DNA of 64,000 nucleotides from Ctena decussata (lineage: Eukaryota; Mollusca; Bivalvia; Lucinida; Lucinidae), in contig OZ022501.1 in assembly GCA_963989385.1 (NCBI GenBank), forward strand, positions 22,220,102-22,284,101. Direction: 5' to 3'. A program made the position numbers and the translations under genes. The notes under the pieces were generated by a model, which was not told the origin of the DNA, did no database searches, and saw only the letters and a list, made by a program, of their open reading frames with translations. Numbering within the stretch: the stretch's first letter is position 1; every line of letters begins with the position of its first letter. This document shows, one piece after another, positions 12,447 through 23,639 of the stretch.

Positions 12447-12930
12447 AGCCTCCGTAACTCAGTTGGTTAAGCTAGCGGCTCGAGTTTGATTCCTACTGGA
12501 AGCGGAAACCTTTTCTTCTGTAAATGGTTTCATTTTTGGGTGTATGACTTGCTTTAAAAAGATCTAACAATTCAGAACGTATTTATTTTCACAACAGCTA
12601 ATGTCGTGCCGTGTGGTAGCCGTTAAACGTTTCCCCATACATCATTATAGTGCAGAATATATTTTCTGGTCATTTGGGATCATCGAGTCCATTTTGAGAC
12701 ATTTTGAAAAAGGAGTTCTTACGCCGATGCTAGGGGCGTGGCCAGTGTTGCATATTTCATTACTGGTCATGAACAGACTCAATAAGACCGAGTCTGCTAT
12801 TTTTACTTCTTTGGTATGTTCCTTGATTCCAAAAAATCCGTAACAATTCAGAACTGATTCCATTGCTTACAGCCTTTCATATATACCATCCCTTTGTCCT
12901 TATATGACCGAAAGCAAACCTGAAACTCAG
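12447..12930 (+). mobile_element. tRNA-derived SINE S1, interrupted
   Basis: The head reads GCCTCCGTAACTCAGTTGG (A-box like) then GAGTTTGATTCCTAC (decayed B-box). After an interruption the SINE body resumes with ATTCCATTGCTTACAGCCTT and TCCTTATATGACCGAAA, matching body sequence in the S1 copies at 15.35, 27.57 and 41.7 kb. The 262-bp interruption carries its own 14-bp target duplication. Confidence 0.8.
12565..12854. mobile_element. 262-bp insertion with 14-bp TSD inside a SINE
   Basis: TAACAATTCAGAAC occurs at 12565-12578 and again at 12841-12854, bracketing a 262-bp insert at 12579-12840. The start of the insert (GTCGTGCCGTGTGG, CCATACATCATTATAGTGCAG) matches the middle of repeat R4 at 7.38 and 56.3 kb; the rest is not found elsewhere here. 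No obvious TIR or poly-A tail. A 14-bp TSD fits target-primed retroposition better than most DNA transposons. Confidence 0.85.
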
Positions 12931-13334
12931 ACAACTTGAAATAAATAGCTTACTGCTGCTTATATCAGCAGTAATCCGCAATTCGGAAGGCTGAGCAAAG
13001 ATTATTACCCATGCTACATTGTATAAAATGCAGCGGTAGCACAAACGTCAAAGTTATAAACAAAAACGGAGTCCTGGTATTATTAGACGAAGTCTAATAA
13101 AATCATCGTTGCCGCCAAAACTTGACTTGATCTCTGTATGGAAGAGCGTATACGTCATGGAATTGTTATTCACCTGTCAGAAGATTTAGTTACATTAAAA
13201 ATGTTATTATTTGCACTTTGCATTTAGTTTTAAATATGGTTTTCACTTTAACGCTGTAATGATTGATAGAGTTAAGCAGAACGCGAGAAACGCAAATGCC
13301 GATGGCTTGAGAAAAAAAGGATTCTATGGTGCGA
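12931..13334. other. Unassigned stretch
   Basis: No gene or repeat recognised. Confidence 0.4.
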
Positions 13335-14641
13335 AAAGTCTTTCGTAGTAAAAAAGTAGTTCTTTTCCTTCCAAAGGCTGTACTCGATGCGTAAATTTAC
13401 CGGAACGGACCTAATTACCGGGTCGGACCGGAACGTACCCTTATTATTAGCTCACCTGAGCCATTGAGTAAGACCTTACTTACTTACTTACTTACTTATT
13501 GGCTCAGGGTGAGCTATTGTGATCACCCAGTGTCCGTCGTCCGTCTTGCGTCGTACGCCGTGCGTTGTGCGTCGTCCGTCGTCCGTCGTGCGGCGTCAAC
13601 AGTTTGCTTTAAATGACATCTTCTTTGAAACCGCATGGCATATGGCTTTGATATTTGGTATGAAGCATTGTCTAGTGGACCTGTACCAAGTTTGTTCAAA
13701 TGGTGGCCCCAGGGTCCAAAATGGCCCTCGGGCAGGGGGTCTTGGGTTCGAAACAAAAAAAATTCTTAAAAACCTTCTTCTCCAGAACTACTTGGCTCAG
13801 ATGCTTGAAATTTGGTATGTAGCATTGCCTAGTAGTCCTCTACCAAATTTGTTCAAATGGTGGCCCCAGGGTCCAAAATGGCCCTGGGGCAGGGGGTCTG
13901 GGGTTCGAAACTTAAAAATTCTTAAAAATCTTCTTCTCCAGAACTGCTTGGCTCAGATGCTTGAAATTTAATCAGTAGCATTGCCTAGTGGTCCTCTACC
14001 AAGTTTGTTCAAATGGTGGCCCCAGGGCCAAAAATGGCCCCGGGGTAGGGAGTCCCAGGTTTGAACCATAGAAATACATAGGAAAGTAATCAAAAATCTT
14101 CTTCTCCAGAAGTACTTGGCTCAGATGCGTGAAATTCGGTATGTAGCATTGCCTAATAGTCCTCTACCAAGTTTGTTCAAATGGTGGGCCCCATGGTCCA
14201 AAATGGCCCCGGGCAGGGAGTACCAGGTTCGAACCATTAAAATACATAGAAAAATATTTAAAAAATCTTCTTCTTTAGAACTGCTTTGCTCAGATGCTTG
14301 AAGTTTGGTATGTAGCATTGCCTTGGAGTCCTTAACGAAGTTTGTTCAAATGATGAGCCCAGGGTCCAAAATTGCCCCACCCCAGGAGGTCCTGGGTTGG
14401 AACCATAGAAATACATAGAAAATTTTTCAAAAGTCTTCTTCTTCAAAACGACAAGGCTCAGATGCTTGAAATTTAGTATGTGGCATTGCCTAATAGTCCT
14501 TTACCAAGTTTGTTAAAATGGTGGCCCCAGGGTACGAACTGGCTCCTTGGCATGGAGTTCAAGGTTTGAACCATAGAAATGCAAAGAAAAATATTCAAGA
14601 ATTTTCCTCTTCAGAACTACTTTTTTACTACGAAAGACTTT
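13335..14641 (-). mobile_element. Pearl-like tandem-repeat element in a 29-bp inverted repeat
   Basis: Six decayed ~150-170 bp units occupy about 13620-14610, each with CAGAACTACTTGGCTCAGAT, GAAATTTGGTATGTAGCATT and TTGTTCAAATGGTGGCCCC. Before them come a CGTCC/GTCGTC microsatellite (13535-13600), a (TTAC)n run (~13475-13498) and GCTCACCTGAGCC / GGCTCAGGGTGAGC as an inverted pair (13451-13516). Read on the minus strand this is array, then GACGG tail, then the hairpin terminus GGCTCAGGTGAGC, as at 20-22 kb. A perfect 29-bp inverted repeat (13335-13363, 14613-14641) brackets the whole. The 150-codon frame at 13519-13971 is repeat DNA. Confidence 0.8.
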
Positions 14642-15227
14642 GCCATTTTGATTCAGTATTTTGTGCTCAGTGGATAGACTACGCAGATTGGTTTGTTTCT
14701 TCGCTGCTCGCAACTAATTTGAAACGCGACTCAAACATCCCTAGAGCCTGTGCTATTTTTAAAATCACCTATCAATGGCGTAGCTGTCTTGCGCAAATAC
14801 ATGTACGCTGGTGCATATCGAAATCTTGCTTTACTGACAAAATTTCAAAACGCACCCTCATATTTGCATGACTAACTTCTATAAATTTGGCAAAATTTCA
14901 ATAGAAATGGCAAAAGACATGACAAAGTGAAATATCTCAGGGGCTTAATTACTTCATGAAATGACTACCAGCATCGCCTCTGCCTATACTTGTCCAAATA
15001 CCTGTCGCAATCTTACTGATATCTTCTTACTGGGTACACAAAGTTGAATCATTATTGAATGTTGAATCAACTTTTGTTGATTCAAACGGGTTGTGTGCCT
15101 GCTGGGTTGTATATATACATGTATAGTTCTTGCTTACGGTTCATAATGGGGAGCTAATATGCTAATTTCAGTGTCTGTTAAGTTTGATGCTTTATCGGGA
15201 AAAAATGGAAAAAAGTAGATGTACTGG
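14642..15227. other. Unassigned stretch with a small palindromic element
   Basis: Mostly unassigned. At about 15032-15107, 'actgggtacacaaagttgaa' at the left and TTGTGTGCCTGCTGGG at the right form decayed inverted ends around TTGAATCAAC/GTTGATTC palindromes. These ends resemble the CCCAGCAGGCACA ends of the element at 42089. Confidence 0.45.
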
Positions 15228-15680
15228 TTAATACTCTGTGTGAGGTAAAACGTTGAACTAGAAGTATTTAAACTTTGAGATATGAATGTCGTTCTCCTAG
15301 AGCGTGTTGGTCTCGGAATAATCACAGTAATCCTACTTCTTAAAGTACTCTAGCGGACCTGGTTCCGAGGCCCGCTTGAGGCGGGAATCTTTCCTACCGT
15401 AAACGGGGTTCCATTGCACACAGCCTTTCATTACCCCCTTTCCCATTGTCCTGATATGACTGAAATTCTGTTGAAAAAGTATCGCAAGTCATCCATCCAG
15501 CCATCTTAAAGTACCAGTAAACGGGGAACACCCTGTATTCAAACTTGATCTCAAACTCTCCATGAGGTAAAAAGCATAAAAATCAAAGTATTTTCAGTTC
15601 AGTTATATAAATGCCAGTCTCTCACAGTTTGTTGCTCTCGAGATAATCACATTATCTAACTTCTTCAAGCACTAGTCTCC
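15228..15680. repeat. Diverged ~320-bp direct duplication split by a SINE
   Basis: Segment 15228-15348 (tgaggtaaaac ... AATAATCACAGTAATCCTAC) recurs in diverged form at 15550-15672 (tgaggtaaaaa ... GATAATCACATTATCTAAC). The SINE at 15349-15503 sits at the end of the first copy. Confidence 0.65.
15349..15503 (+). mobile_element. 5'-truncated SINE S1 with 11-bp TSD
   Basis: TCTTAAAGTAC at 15338-15348 and 15504-15514 is a target site duplication. The insert begins inside the tRNA-like head (CTAGCGGACCTGGTTCCGAG, at the B-box) and continues with the S1 body: GCGGGAATCTTT, TAAACGGGGTTCCATTGCAC, TGTCCTGATATGACTGAAAT and a tail of ATCCATCC type. 5' truncation plus a TSD is the signature of retroposition. 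Confidence 0.9.
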
Positions 15681-15764
15681 GGACAACACATATATTTGAA
15701 ATCGATTTATATCTCAAGAGTGAATTTTGTAGATAGAATATGTCCATACAGAAGACCTGTACAG

Positions 15765-16810
15765 AATTGTCCAGCAGAATAGTAGCAGTATTCCTGTAGG
15801 AATTTTAACAGGATTCTTGGCAGGAATGTGGACATAAAAAAGTTTGCCAATAGGGTTTCCAAGTGGGCCTTTCACTATACATGTAATTTCAAATTCCTAA
15901 GAGGAGTCAAGCAGGACTCAGTGTAGAATTTTATGTGAAATGTTTAAGTAAGCATGAATTAAGGCAGGATTCCCGTCAGAAATATTCAAATAAGCAGTAA
16001 TCCTGCTGTAAAATTGGAAATTTCTGGCATGAATCCTGTCAGGCATATGGTCAGGATTGTTGGCAGGAATTTAGTCCAGCTATAATTTATGTTGCATATT
16101 TCTCAAAGATCTTGGCATACTCTTTCACCATGCTATTAAAACGTTCACATAGACAGTGCATGGCAATACAAAACACAATAGAACACATACCTTGTCGATA
16201 TCTTGGATATTATGTTTACACTATAGACATGAATCGGTGCGACCATTGATGTGTAAAACAATTTTATGGCAGAAAGTAGTTCTGTTACCACCACACATAT
16301 ATTGAAACCATTTTCGTTTTGGTGGCCAGGGATGAGGGTGGGGTACATGGAAGTGTGTATAGATTGAATATCCCCCGCCCTCCGCCTCCTTAATTTATAT
16401 CTGCCTTCGGAAATGTATGCATTTATGGTACAAAAAATAAACTCACATTCTTTCCATACTGTTGTCTATTCAACCTTCAAATGGCAGAAAACTTTTAAAA
16501 GTGTTTAAGAACAAGCAAACAGCATGACAAGTCTTCAAGATGAGTTCATCACTTATGATTCAGGATGTAGATGAAGTGTACCCCCAAAATCTTTATGCTA
16601 GATTCAGTTATTTTGCAATCAGCTCAGCTCTGTTTTCTCGCTAGAATTCCTTGCATGATTTTTTCAATTTTTCTTGCTGGAATCTTAACCACTCTCCATG
16701 TGGAATTTTTAACTATTTCCTCGTTATGTTACTTCCAGTAGGAAAATGAAATTTCTCTCAGTGTCCGGTAGGACTCCTGCTAAAATCATGTTAGCATTTT
16801 CGTACGGGAT
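15765..16810. repeat. Degenerate GCAGGATTCC-motif region
   Basis: Variants of CAGGATTCCTGC and its inverse recur through 15770-16080 and again in 16625-16800 (GGTAGGACTCCTGCTAA, TTGCTGGAATC). They are spaced 30-60 bp apart, around an unassigned middle at about 16090-16600. It looks like a very old minisatellite or a palindromic element now in pieces. No gene is seen. Confidence 0.45.
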
Positions 16811-17543
16811 ATAAAAGCATTCTTATATAAAAGTATATATCCCTTCTACAACAGTCGGCTCAATTCATAGGAAAACTGAATTGTTCTTGATGTTTTCTTT
16901 AATTTGAAGATCTCCGACAATCGGTAAAATGATGAAATGATCATTATCCATATATGTATCTGTTTCGTAAACGGCTCTCAATTTAAAGCGTTCTTGAAAT
17001 ATAAAATAATTCTGAATATATGTGATTTCCGAAATCTAGTCCTTTATGCCTTCCAAACGGGAGGATGATAATGTGAGACCTGAGTATCGGCATCTATAAA
17101 ATTGTATGACGAGGAAACGCAATTCATAATAAGTTATCTGAGAAGTTAAGGACATAATGTGGACCTTCGTCCAGTTCCAGGTTTGCAATCTCAGAATTTA
17201 ACATCCTTAATCGAAATCCAGAAAAATGTATTTTCTTTTTCAGAATTAAAAATAGTCCTGAGTTTGAAAAAATAAAGTAATAATAATGTGCATTATACAC
17301 CGACCGTTGAATAGTACCGGAATTTAAAAATATACTTTTTTGGTTAAAACTGTCAGAGCATTTTGCAAAACCTTTGAATTTAGGACCAGAGAGTGATAGG
17401 GAAAAAACTATAATAATAATATAATTCGAATGTCTCAACGCAAAGTGCCGTATTATCATTCTTTGATATTTGAAGCGCTGTCTTTGCCAAGCTGTTTTCT
17501 TTCTTCTTTGACGTTGGAAGATTTTCTTGCATTATCATCATAT
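16811..17543. other. Unassigned stretch
   Basis: No recognisable gene or repeat. A 111-codon minus frame at 17124-17459 is hydrophobic and low in complexity, without a domain I recognise. Confidence 0.4.
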
Positions 17544-17781
17544 GAACTGCGATATGATAAAACCAACAAAGTGGCATGTCCGCCCAGCGAGGACTCAGAT
17601 CAGCCTGGGCATTCGCCCAGTCTGATTAAAGTCTTCGCTGTCCACATGGAGTTAGCTTTGACCCTTGGCTACTCTTTATGCGCACAGCGGAGGCTCTGAT
17701 CAGACTGAGCGGACGCCCAACCTGATCTAAGTCTTTGCTGGGTGCACATTCCATGTTGTTGGTTCTCTTATGTCGCAGTTC
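17544..17781. mobile_element. Palindromic MITE M1, copy 4 (diverged)
   Basis: Ends GAACTGCGATATGATAAAAC and GTTCTCTTATGTCGCAGTTC are C-to-T diverged relative to other copies, as expected from CpG decay. The interior modules CAGATCAGCCTGGGCATTCG and CAGTCTGATTAAAG are present. CATAT flanks the left end and its mirror flanks the right. About 238 bp. Confidence 0.93.
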
Positions 17782-18222
17782 ATATGCTATTGTTGGTTAA
17801 ATCGGCGTCATTTACGGCTGTATTTGCCCTGGAATATATGAAACTACGTAAACATACTTATTGACATGCAACACGAATTGTATGTAAATGTAAATAAGAC
17901 CAGTTTTCTTAAAATTTTTAAACCGTGAATTAGAATTGATGTCGATAGCTTTTAATCTCGACATACAAAACGATTACCCTTATGATACTCAGAGTGGAAC
18001 TTCGTACAAGGTAATCCAAGAGCTCTAAAAATATAAGTGATTGCAAGGGTTTCAAGATGTATACGTTGTGACATAATTTTCTTTTCTAAAAATTAATCGG
18101 TTGGTTTTCATTTATTTCTCCAACAGAGCATTGAAATGTCACTGTTTCTACTCTCTTACTGAAGTTTCACTTTAAATACTCCTCTCCAAAAGTTTAGCAT
18201 ATTCAATGGTAAACTAAGCAAC
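17782..18222. other. Unassigned stretch
   Basis: No gene or repeat recognised. Confidence 0.4.
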
Positions 18223-18631
18223 CTGATACTCCCAATCGGAGCACGCTCGGTCAATTCCGTGAATCAGACCTCGGGCGTATGTACGGCGGAGCAATATGCA
18301 GCAAAATCCAACATTTTGTTCGGCCGAAAGTATACGCTAAAGCCGTAGCTCTCTATGTCTACGAATGAACATTAATTCTCGACCTGCGACCTTTTTCAGC
18401 TGTTGCATGGACATTCATTTAATGCTTTGCTGTTGTTAAAACAAAATAGTCAATTAGTAATGCCGAGACAGAAAATACATTTGTTTATTATTTACTCGGT
18501 GCGACAGTGCGGCCATCTTTGTTTATATCGTTGTTCCCAACAACAGTCGTTTCACGACTAAGTAGTCCCACGTCATACACCCGAGGTTGATTCACGGAAT
18601 TGGCCGAGCGGTGTTCCGACTGCTGATACTC
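18223..18631. mobile_element. 391-bp MITE with 9-bp TSD
   Basis: CTGATACTC at 18223-18231 and 18623-18631 is a 9-bp target duplication exactly 400 bp apart. The element at 18232-18622 has ~45-bp TIRs: AATCGGAGCACGCTCGG then CAATTCCGTGAATCA on the left, and GATTCACGGAATTGGCC then GAGCGGTGTTCCGA on the right. No ORF. A 9-bp TSD is typical of the Mutator superfamily; hAT (8 bp) is the alternative. Confidence 0.9.
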
Positions 18632-19059
18632 AAGACTTCTGATATGTCGCAAAATTTGTCATCATTGTTCTTATCCGATGTCATAAAGTTGGAATTATAA
18701 AACTCAGCAGTTGTTTGAGAACACAGTGCCAAAAGTTAATACCACTTTATTTCAATGAGAATTTTCGACCCTTGTAGAAATTGTGTCCAAAACATCACTA
18801 AATTTATCTTCATTTTCACCAATCTAGCATAGTCTATAGACGAACTATTAACTTGTAAAGCGCTTCATTGTGGTCATGTCATCATTATAGACAAACTTGT
18901 CAAAACATGTATCTAAATGTTCGATAGTACAATAGTCCTGGTCGGTAGTCCTGTAAATTTTTACCACTTTTTATCATATAGAAAGTTGGTAGTCTTTGAT
19001 ATTAGAACTTCTAACGACGTTTTTTTTCTTTATAAAGCATAACAGTTTAGGAACAAGCC
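18632..19059. other. Unassigned stretch
   Basis: No recognisable feature. Confidence 0.4.
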
Positions 19060-19064
19060 ATTTA

Positions 19065-19065
<1 letters not shown>

Positions 19066-19132
<67 letters not shown>

Positions 19133-19138
19133 GGGGGG
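19066..19138. repeat. (TG)n microsatellite with G run
   Basis: More than 30 TG dinucleotides with one TATG interruption, ending in a run of G. Confidence 0.97.
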
Positions 19139-19232
19139 TGATGAGAGACGAGGGGTACATTCAAGTCTATGTTGAAGGTAGAGTTAGTGCAAATGGAAGT
19201 CCAGTATCTGAAAACCATCCTATTTTCTTGCA

Positions 19233-19300
19233 TCCCAGATAAGGATATCCGTGTTTTTAGGGATTGAAATTCTTATCTTACCCTGGTTATCTGACCCGTG
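19233..19300. repeat. Short imperfect inverted repeat
   Basis: CAGATAAGGATA and TTATCTTACCCTGGTTATCTG form a small imperfect hairpin beside the larger one at 19498. Confidence 0.4.
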
Positions 19301-19497
19301 GGTAGGATAAAAAATTAAGTTTTCGCATGACTTCGGTTTGCATTGGTTGTATTATACGTCATGTAACTTTGTCGCTAGCTGACGTCATAACAACGTCAGA
19401 AATCACAACAGTTGTCCAAATGGCGGACGTCGCAACGCAGTGTCTAGAGGAATCTTTGGTGTAATTAAAGCTTCAGCACTTAAAGGTATGCAAGAAA

Positions 19498-19643
19498 AAG
19501 AATCTACCACGAGTTCGAGGTACGAATAGACAAATGTATCCCTCGGGTCACTGTTTGGCATCACTCGGCAAGCCTCATGATGCTAAACAGTGACCCTTGG
19601 GATCGATTTGTCTATCCGTACCTCACACTCATGATAGATTCTT
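19498..19643. repeat. 146-bp hairpin, ~65-bp arms
   Basis: Left arm AAGAATCTACC...CGAATAGACAAATG, then GGGTCACTGTTTGGCATCA. Right arm TGATGCTAAACAGTGACCC, then GATTTGTCTATCCGTACCTC and AGATTCTT. The loop is about 15 bp. Likely a foldback MITE; no TSD was identified. Confidence 0.88.
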
Positions 19644-20001
19644 ATAGTCCGACCGTGGCCATCAAAAAGAAACGGCCACAGTCACAGCATCTAACCGGAC
19701 AGTGGCGTACATTGGTTGTGTTCACACTGAATGTGGGTCTATATCTAAGTAAATATTGTTCTATTCTTTTATGCCGGTATTAGCATTTACCAGGCTTGCT
19801 CTATATAATGAAATGGTACATCCATGTGAAATTGTTATTGTTACTTATCAACTAAACAAAATGGGACAAAATAAGACGTTCAGAATCAGTCACAAAGCAG
19901 TCATTGAATCTTGCCTAATTAAATGCAGTTTCATAATGTCCCCCCCCCCCCACACACACACACACAAAAAAAAGATAAGTGAATAACCCATCTATGATTT
20001 A
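19644..20001. other. Unassigned stretch with C/CA/A microsatellite
   Basis: A run of C, then (CA)n, then A occupies about 19940-19972. Otherwise nothing is recognised. Confidence 0.5.
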
Positions 20002-21975
20002 ACAAGAGGGCCATGAGGCCCTGAAATCGCTCACCTGGGCAATTGGCAAGGTGGCTTTTTCTTATCATGTCTGAAATTATCAAAATATGAGTCTTGGGTC
20101 AAAAGTCAAAGAATGACCATGACCGCTTGTACTCATAAATCTTCATGTACACATTAAGACAACCATATATACCATTTTTAGGCCAAAATCTTCAAAACTT
20201 TCCACAAAATCTTATGTTCTAGCATTTTCCCATATTTGACCATGCCACAAAAAAGGTCAAGGTAAACCCAAGGTCACCATTTGAACAGTCTTGGTGGTAC
20301 TCTAGTACTCCATGCTATTTACCAAGTTTCAAGGCCATAGGTGTATTGGTTCTGGAGAAGAATAATATTAAAGATTTATCCCATAAGTGGTAATGGCGGC
20401 CATGTTGGTCATGTGACCTTGACTGTTTGAACAAATTTTTATTCAATCAACCCCTGGAGGCTCTATATGAAATGTGTCTACAATTGGCCCTTTGACTTTA
20501 GAGGAAATGGTTGAAAATGTCAAAATATGAGCGATCTGGATCAAAGGTCAAGAAATGACCTTGACCTCTTGTACTCATGATTCTTCATGACCTCATTAAG
20601 ACAACTGTATATACCAATTTTTAGGCCAAAATCTTCAAAACTTTCCATGTAATCTTATGTTCTAGGATTTTCCCATATTTGACCTTGCTGTAAAAAAGGT
20701 CAAGGTCAACACAAGGTCATAATTTGAACAATCTTGATAGTATTCAAGTACCCAATGCTACATACCAAGTCTCAAGGCCTTCGGTCAATTGGTTCTGGAG
20801 AAGAAGATTTTTAAAGGTTTTTACCATATATGGGCATAGTGGCCATGTTAGTCATGTGACCATGACCGTTAGAATTTTTTTTCATTCCCTCAACCCCTGG
20901 AGGCTCTATATAAAATTTGGTCACAATTGGCCCAGTGGTTTTTGAGGAGATTGTTTGAAATTGTCAAAATATGAGAGTTCTGGGTCAAAGGTCAAAGAAT
21001 GACCTTGACCTCTTGTACTCACAAATCTTCACGTACTCATTAAGATGACTGTATATACCAATTTTTAGGCTAAAATCTTCAAAACTTATCATGAAATCTC
21101 ATGTTCTAGCATTTTCCCAAATTTGACCTTGCCGTAAAAAAGGTCAAGGTCAACACCAGGTCATAATTTGAACAATCTTGATAGTACTCAAGTACCCAAT
21201 GCTACATACCAAAACTCAAGGCCATCGGTCAACTGGTTCTGGAGAAGAAGATTTTTAAAGGTTTTTACCATATACGGGCGTGGTGGCCATGTTGGTCACG
21301 TGACCTGGACGGTATGAATAAATTTTTGTTCCCTCAACCCCTGCAGGCTCTAAATGAAATTTGGTTTCAATTGGCTCAGTGGCTTTTGAGGAGATTGTTA
21401 GAACTTGTCAAAATATGAGAGTTCAGGGTCAAAGGTCAAAGAATGACCTTGACCTCTTGTACTCGTAAATCTTCATGTAGTCATTAAGATGACTGTAGAT
21501 ACCAATTTTTAGCCCAAAATCTTCAACAGTTTCCAAGATATCTTATGTTGTAGCATCTTGCCATATAAAAGCATAAGGAAGCAAATTTGACCTTACCGTA
21601 AAAAAGGTCAAGGTCAACCCAAGGTCATAATTTGAACAATCTTGGTAGTACTCGCGTACCCGATGCTACATACCAAGTTTCAAGGCCATCGGCCTATTGG
21701 TTCTGGAGAAGAAGATTTTTTCAGGTTTTTACCATATATGGGCATGGCGGCCATGTTGGTCATGTGACCAGGACCGTTTGAACAACTTTTCGTTCCTAAG
21801 GTCCCAGGAGGCTCTATATGAAATTTGGTTACAATCGGCCCAGCGGTTTCAGAGGAGAAGTCATTTGAAATTGTGGACGGACGGACGACGGACGGACGAC
21901 GGACGGACGACGACGGACGACGGAGCCTTACCATCCTATAAGCTCCCCCGGAGCCGCTGGCTCAGGTGAGCTAAA
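20002..21975 (+). mobile_element. Pearl-like (Helentron-type) tandem-repeat element
   Basis: The start AAGAGGGCCATGAGGCCCTG then CGCTCACCTGGGC is followed by four ~445-465 bp units. The landmark AAGGTCATAATTTGAACAAT lies at about 20268, 20712, 21157 and 21621. Each unit also carries CAAGGCCATCGGTC, TTGGTTCTGGAGAAGAAG, GGCCATGTTGGTCATGTGAC and TCAACCCCTGGAGGCTCTAT. It closes with a GGACGGACGAC microsatellite (21874-21922) and the hairpin GCTCCCCCGGAGC / GGCTCAGGTGAGC. The start GCTCACCTG and end CAGGTGAGC are subterminal inverted repeats. No ORF. Architecture matches bivalve pearl elements and HINEs. Confidence 0.85.
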
Positions 21976-22944
21976 AACTGAATGTTTATTTCGTTTGAAG
22001 TATGGAAGAACGAAAAAAAACAGACACAGTCAATTCTGAAAGAACAGTTTTACACATGGACACAAATATGTATATTTTGCTCAGTAATATGAAATGATCG
22101 TGCGTTCATTTATCGTTTCTTGCATAAAAATGCATTTCATAACCTATTTCTGTGGTGAACTTGTGACAGAAATATCAATGTTTCCCGCAAAAGTGTGAAA
22201 ATGTTTTTAACTACGTGGGGAGGGATGGGTATATTTAGTCATCCTCAGTTTATAACACATTTACTTCGGAAATCCCTGTTCTTTAAATTATTAAACGCCA
22301 TTAAGGAGTGCTGGTTCATATAAACTTGCCATTAAGTAGAATAATGTTGATGATTTCTGTACAATTTGAATAGTCTGGGTCACGTGTATTTCAGACTCTT
22401 TCAGTTTGGTTCAGAAAATTCGTTAACAAAGGAATAAAGAGGACTTAATTAAATGAACATATTGACCTTACGAGTAATGTTTAAAGATATACGCCCTCGA
22501 ATATTCAAATAAAATTCAAATTTCCTATGAAAAATTAGATCAGATGAATGATGATGAGTGCTATTAAAAATTGTTGAATCTACGAAATTTTCAATTTGTG
22601 ACAGTCGCGTTAAACAAAAAAAAAATAAGAAATATAAATGCGCCGGAATCGCTGACCGCGATCTCCACCAAAGACGAAGAGAGGGTACGCCCAGCACTCT
22701 TAATTAGTCAGGTACGTTTTGTCATGGATTTCAATCCCTTTCTCCATTGGACCTCGAACAGGTTTTGGCTGAAAAGAACTAACGTGTACATATTTCAGAT
22801 AAGTACTATTGTCATTTATTGCCTCCACTGGTCATAAAATTCAACAACTGTCAGTAGCCACAGCACATTTGAGTCAGTCAATCTGCTAGTCACAAACTTC
22901 AACTCATATCAGTAGAAACGCCTTCTGCGAGTCAGTCTGGCCTG
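21976..22944. other. Unassigned stretch
   Basis: No gene or repeat recognised. Several A-rich runs. Confidence 0.4.
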
Positions 22945-23084
22945 GAGGTTATAAAACTTGAGTACAACTAAAACTCAGAATTAAGCACACTGATTGGAAG
23001 CAGCCAATCAGTGTGCTTGCTCGGAAGTAGCCAATCACTGTGCTTTATTTTGAGTTTGAAATTATTCTCAACTTTTATAACCTC
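22945..23084. mobile_element. ~140-bp palindromic MITE M2, copy 1
   Basis: Ends GAGGTTATAAAACTTGAG and CTCAACTTTTATAACCTC are inverted repeats. Inside, AAGCACACTGATTGG and CCAATCAGTGTGCTT form a nested palindrome. A second copy with the same ends and core lies at 61356-61503. No ORF. Confidence 0.9.
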
Positions 23085-23340
23085 GAACCCAATTTATCAC
23101 GGCAAAACAGTCGTGAATATCCCGGAAAAGAATGCACTGCTATGTCGTCTCTGCCTCCGTAACAAAAATGTTTTCATTGAAGATTATTTGAATACATCTC
23201 AATTTAATCTCTTGTAGAATATTGTTCACTTACTTTTCTTTTACTTACTTCGGGGTTTACTTACTTTGCACACGACCAAATGTATTTTATACTTCGATAA
23301 ACACCAGAAAAATGAAATTCATTCTTTAAATAAAATACTT
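23085..23340. other. Unassigned spacer
   Basis: Contains a short TTACTT run near 23230-23265; nothing else is recognised. Confidence 0.4.
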
Positions 23341-23600
23341 GCCGGGCCGCGTAGCGCAGTCGGTAGTGCGTCTGACTCGAGCCAGAGGTCCCAGATTCGA
23401 TTTCCGTACCGGCACTTACTTTCGTGGAGATTGAATCTTCGCCTTCCGCTGATGTAAGAAGGGCCTTTTTTACAATTCATATCCGTACCATAATTCAGTT
23501 CCATATAAATAGAAATTCATCCATAAATGTAGACGTAATGACCCGGGGAAATCCGGACGGACGCACACACTCACGCACATACACCGAACTGAAGTTATGA
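23341..23600 (+). mobile_element. tRNA-derived SINE S2
   Basis: The head GCCGGGCCGCGTAGCGCAGT then CGGTAGTGCG matches an RNA polymerase III A-box, and CCAGATTCGATTT is a slightly decayed B-box. The acceptor and T-stem do not pair properly, so it is not a functional tRNA gene. The body follows to about 23600, including CCGGACGGACGCAC. The 3' end is not clear. Confidence 0.7.
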
Positions 23601-23639
23601 CGAATATGCCTCGCTCACTGTAAGCTGGCTCAACAAAAA

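Noticed and set aside
13519..13971. 150-codon plus frame
   Set aside because: Spans the GTCGTCC microsatellite and two tandem units; peptide repeats itself with the array period.
20002..21975. CRISPR array
   Set aside because: Units are ~450 bp and tandem with no spacer/repeat alternation; the genome is metazoan.
23341..23414. Functional tRNA gene
   Set aside because: A and B boxes are present but acceptor and T stems do not pair; SINE body follows.
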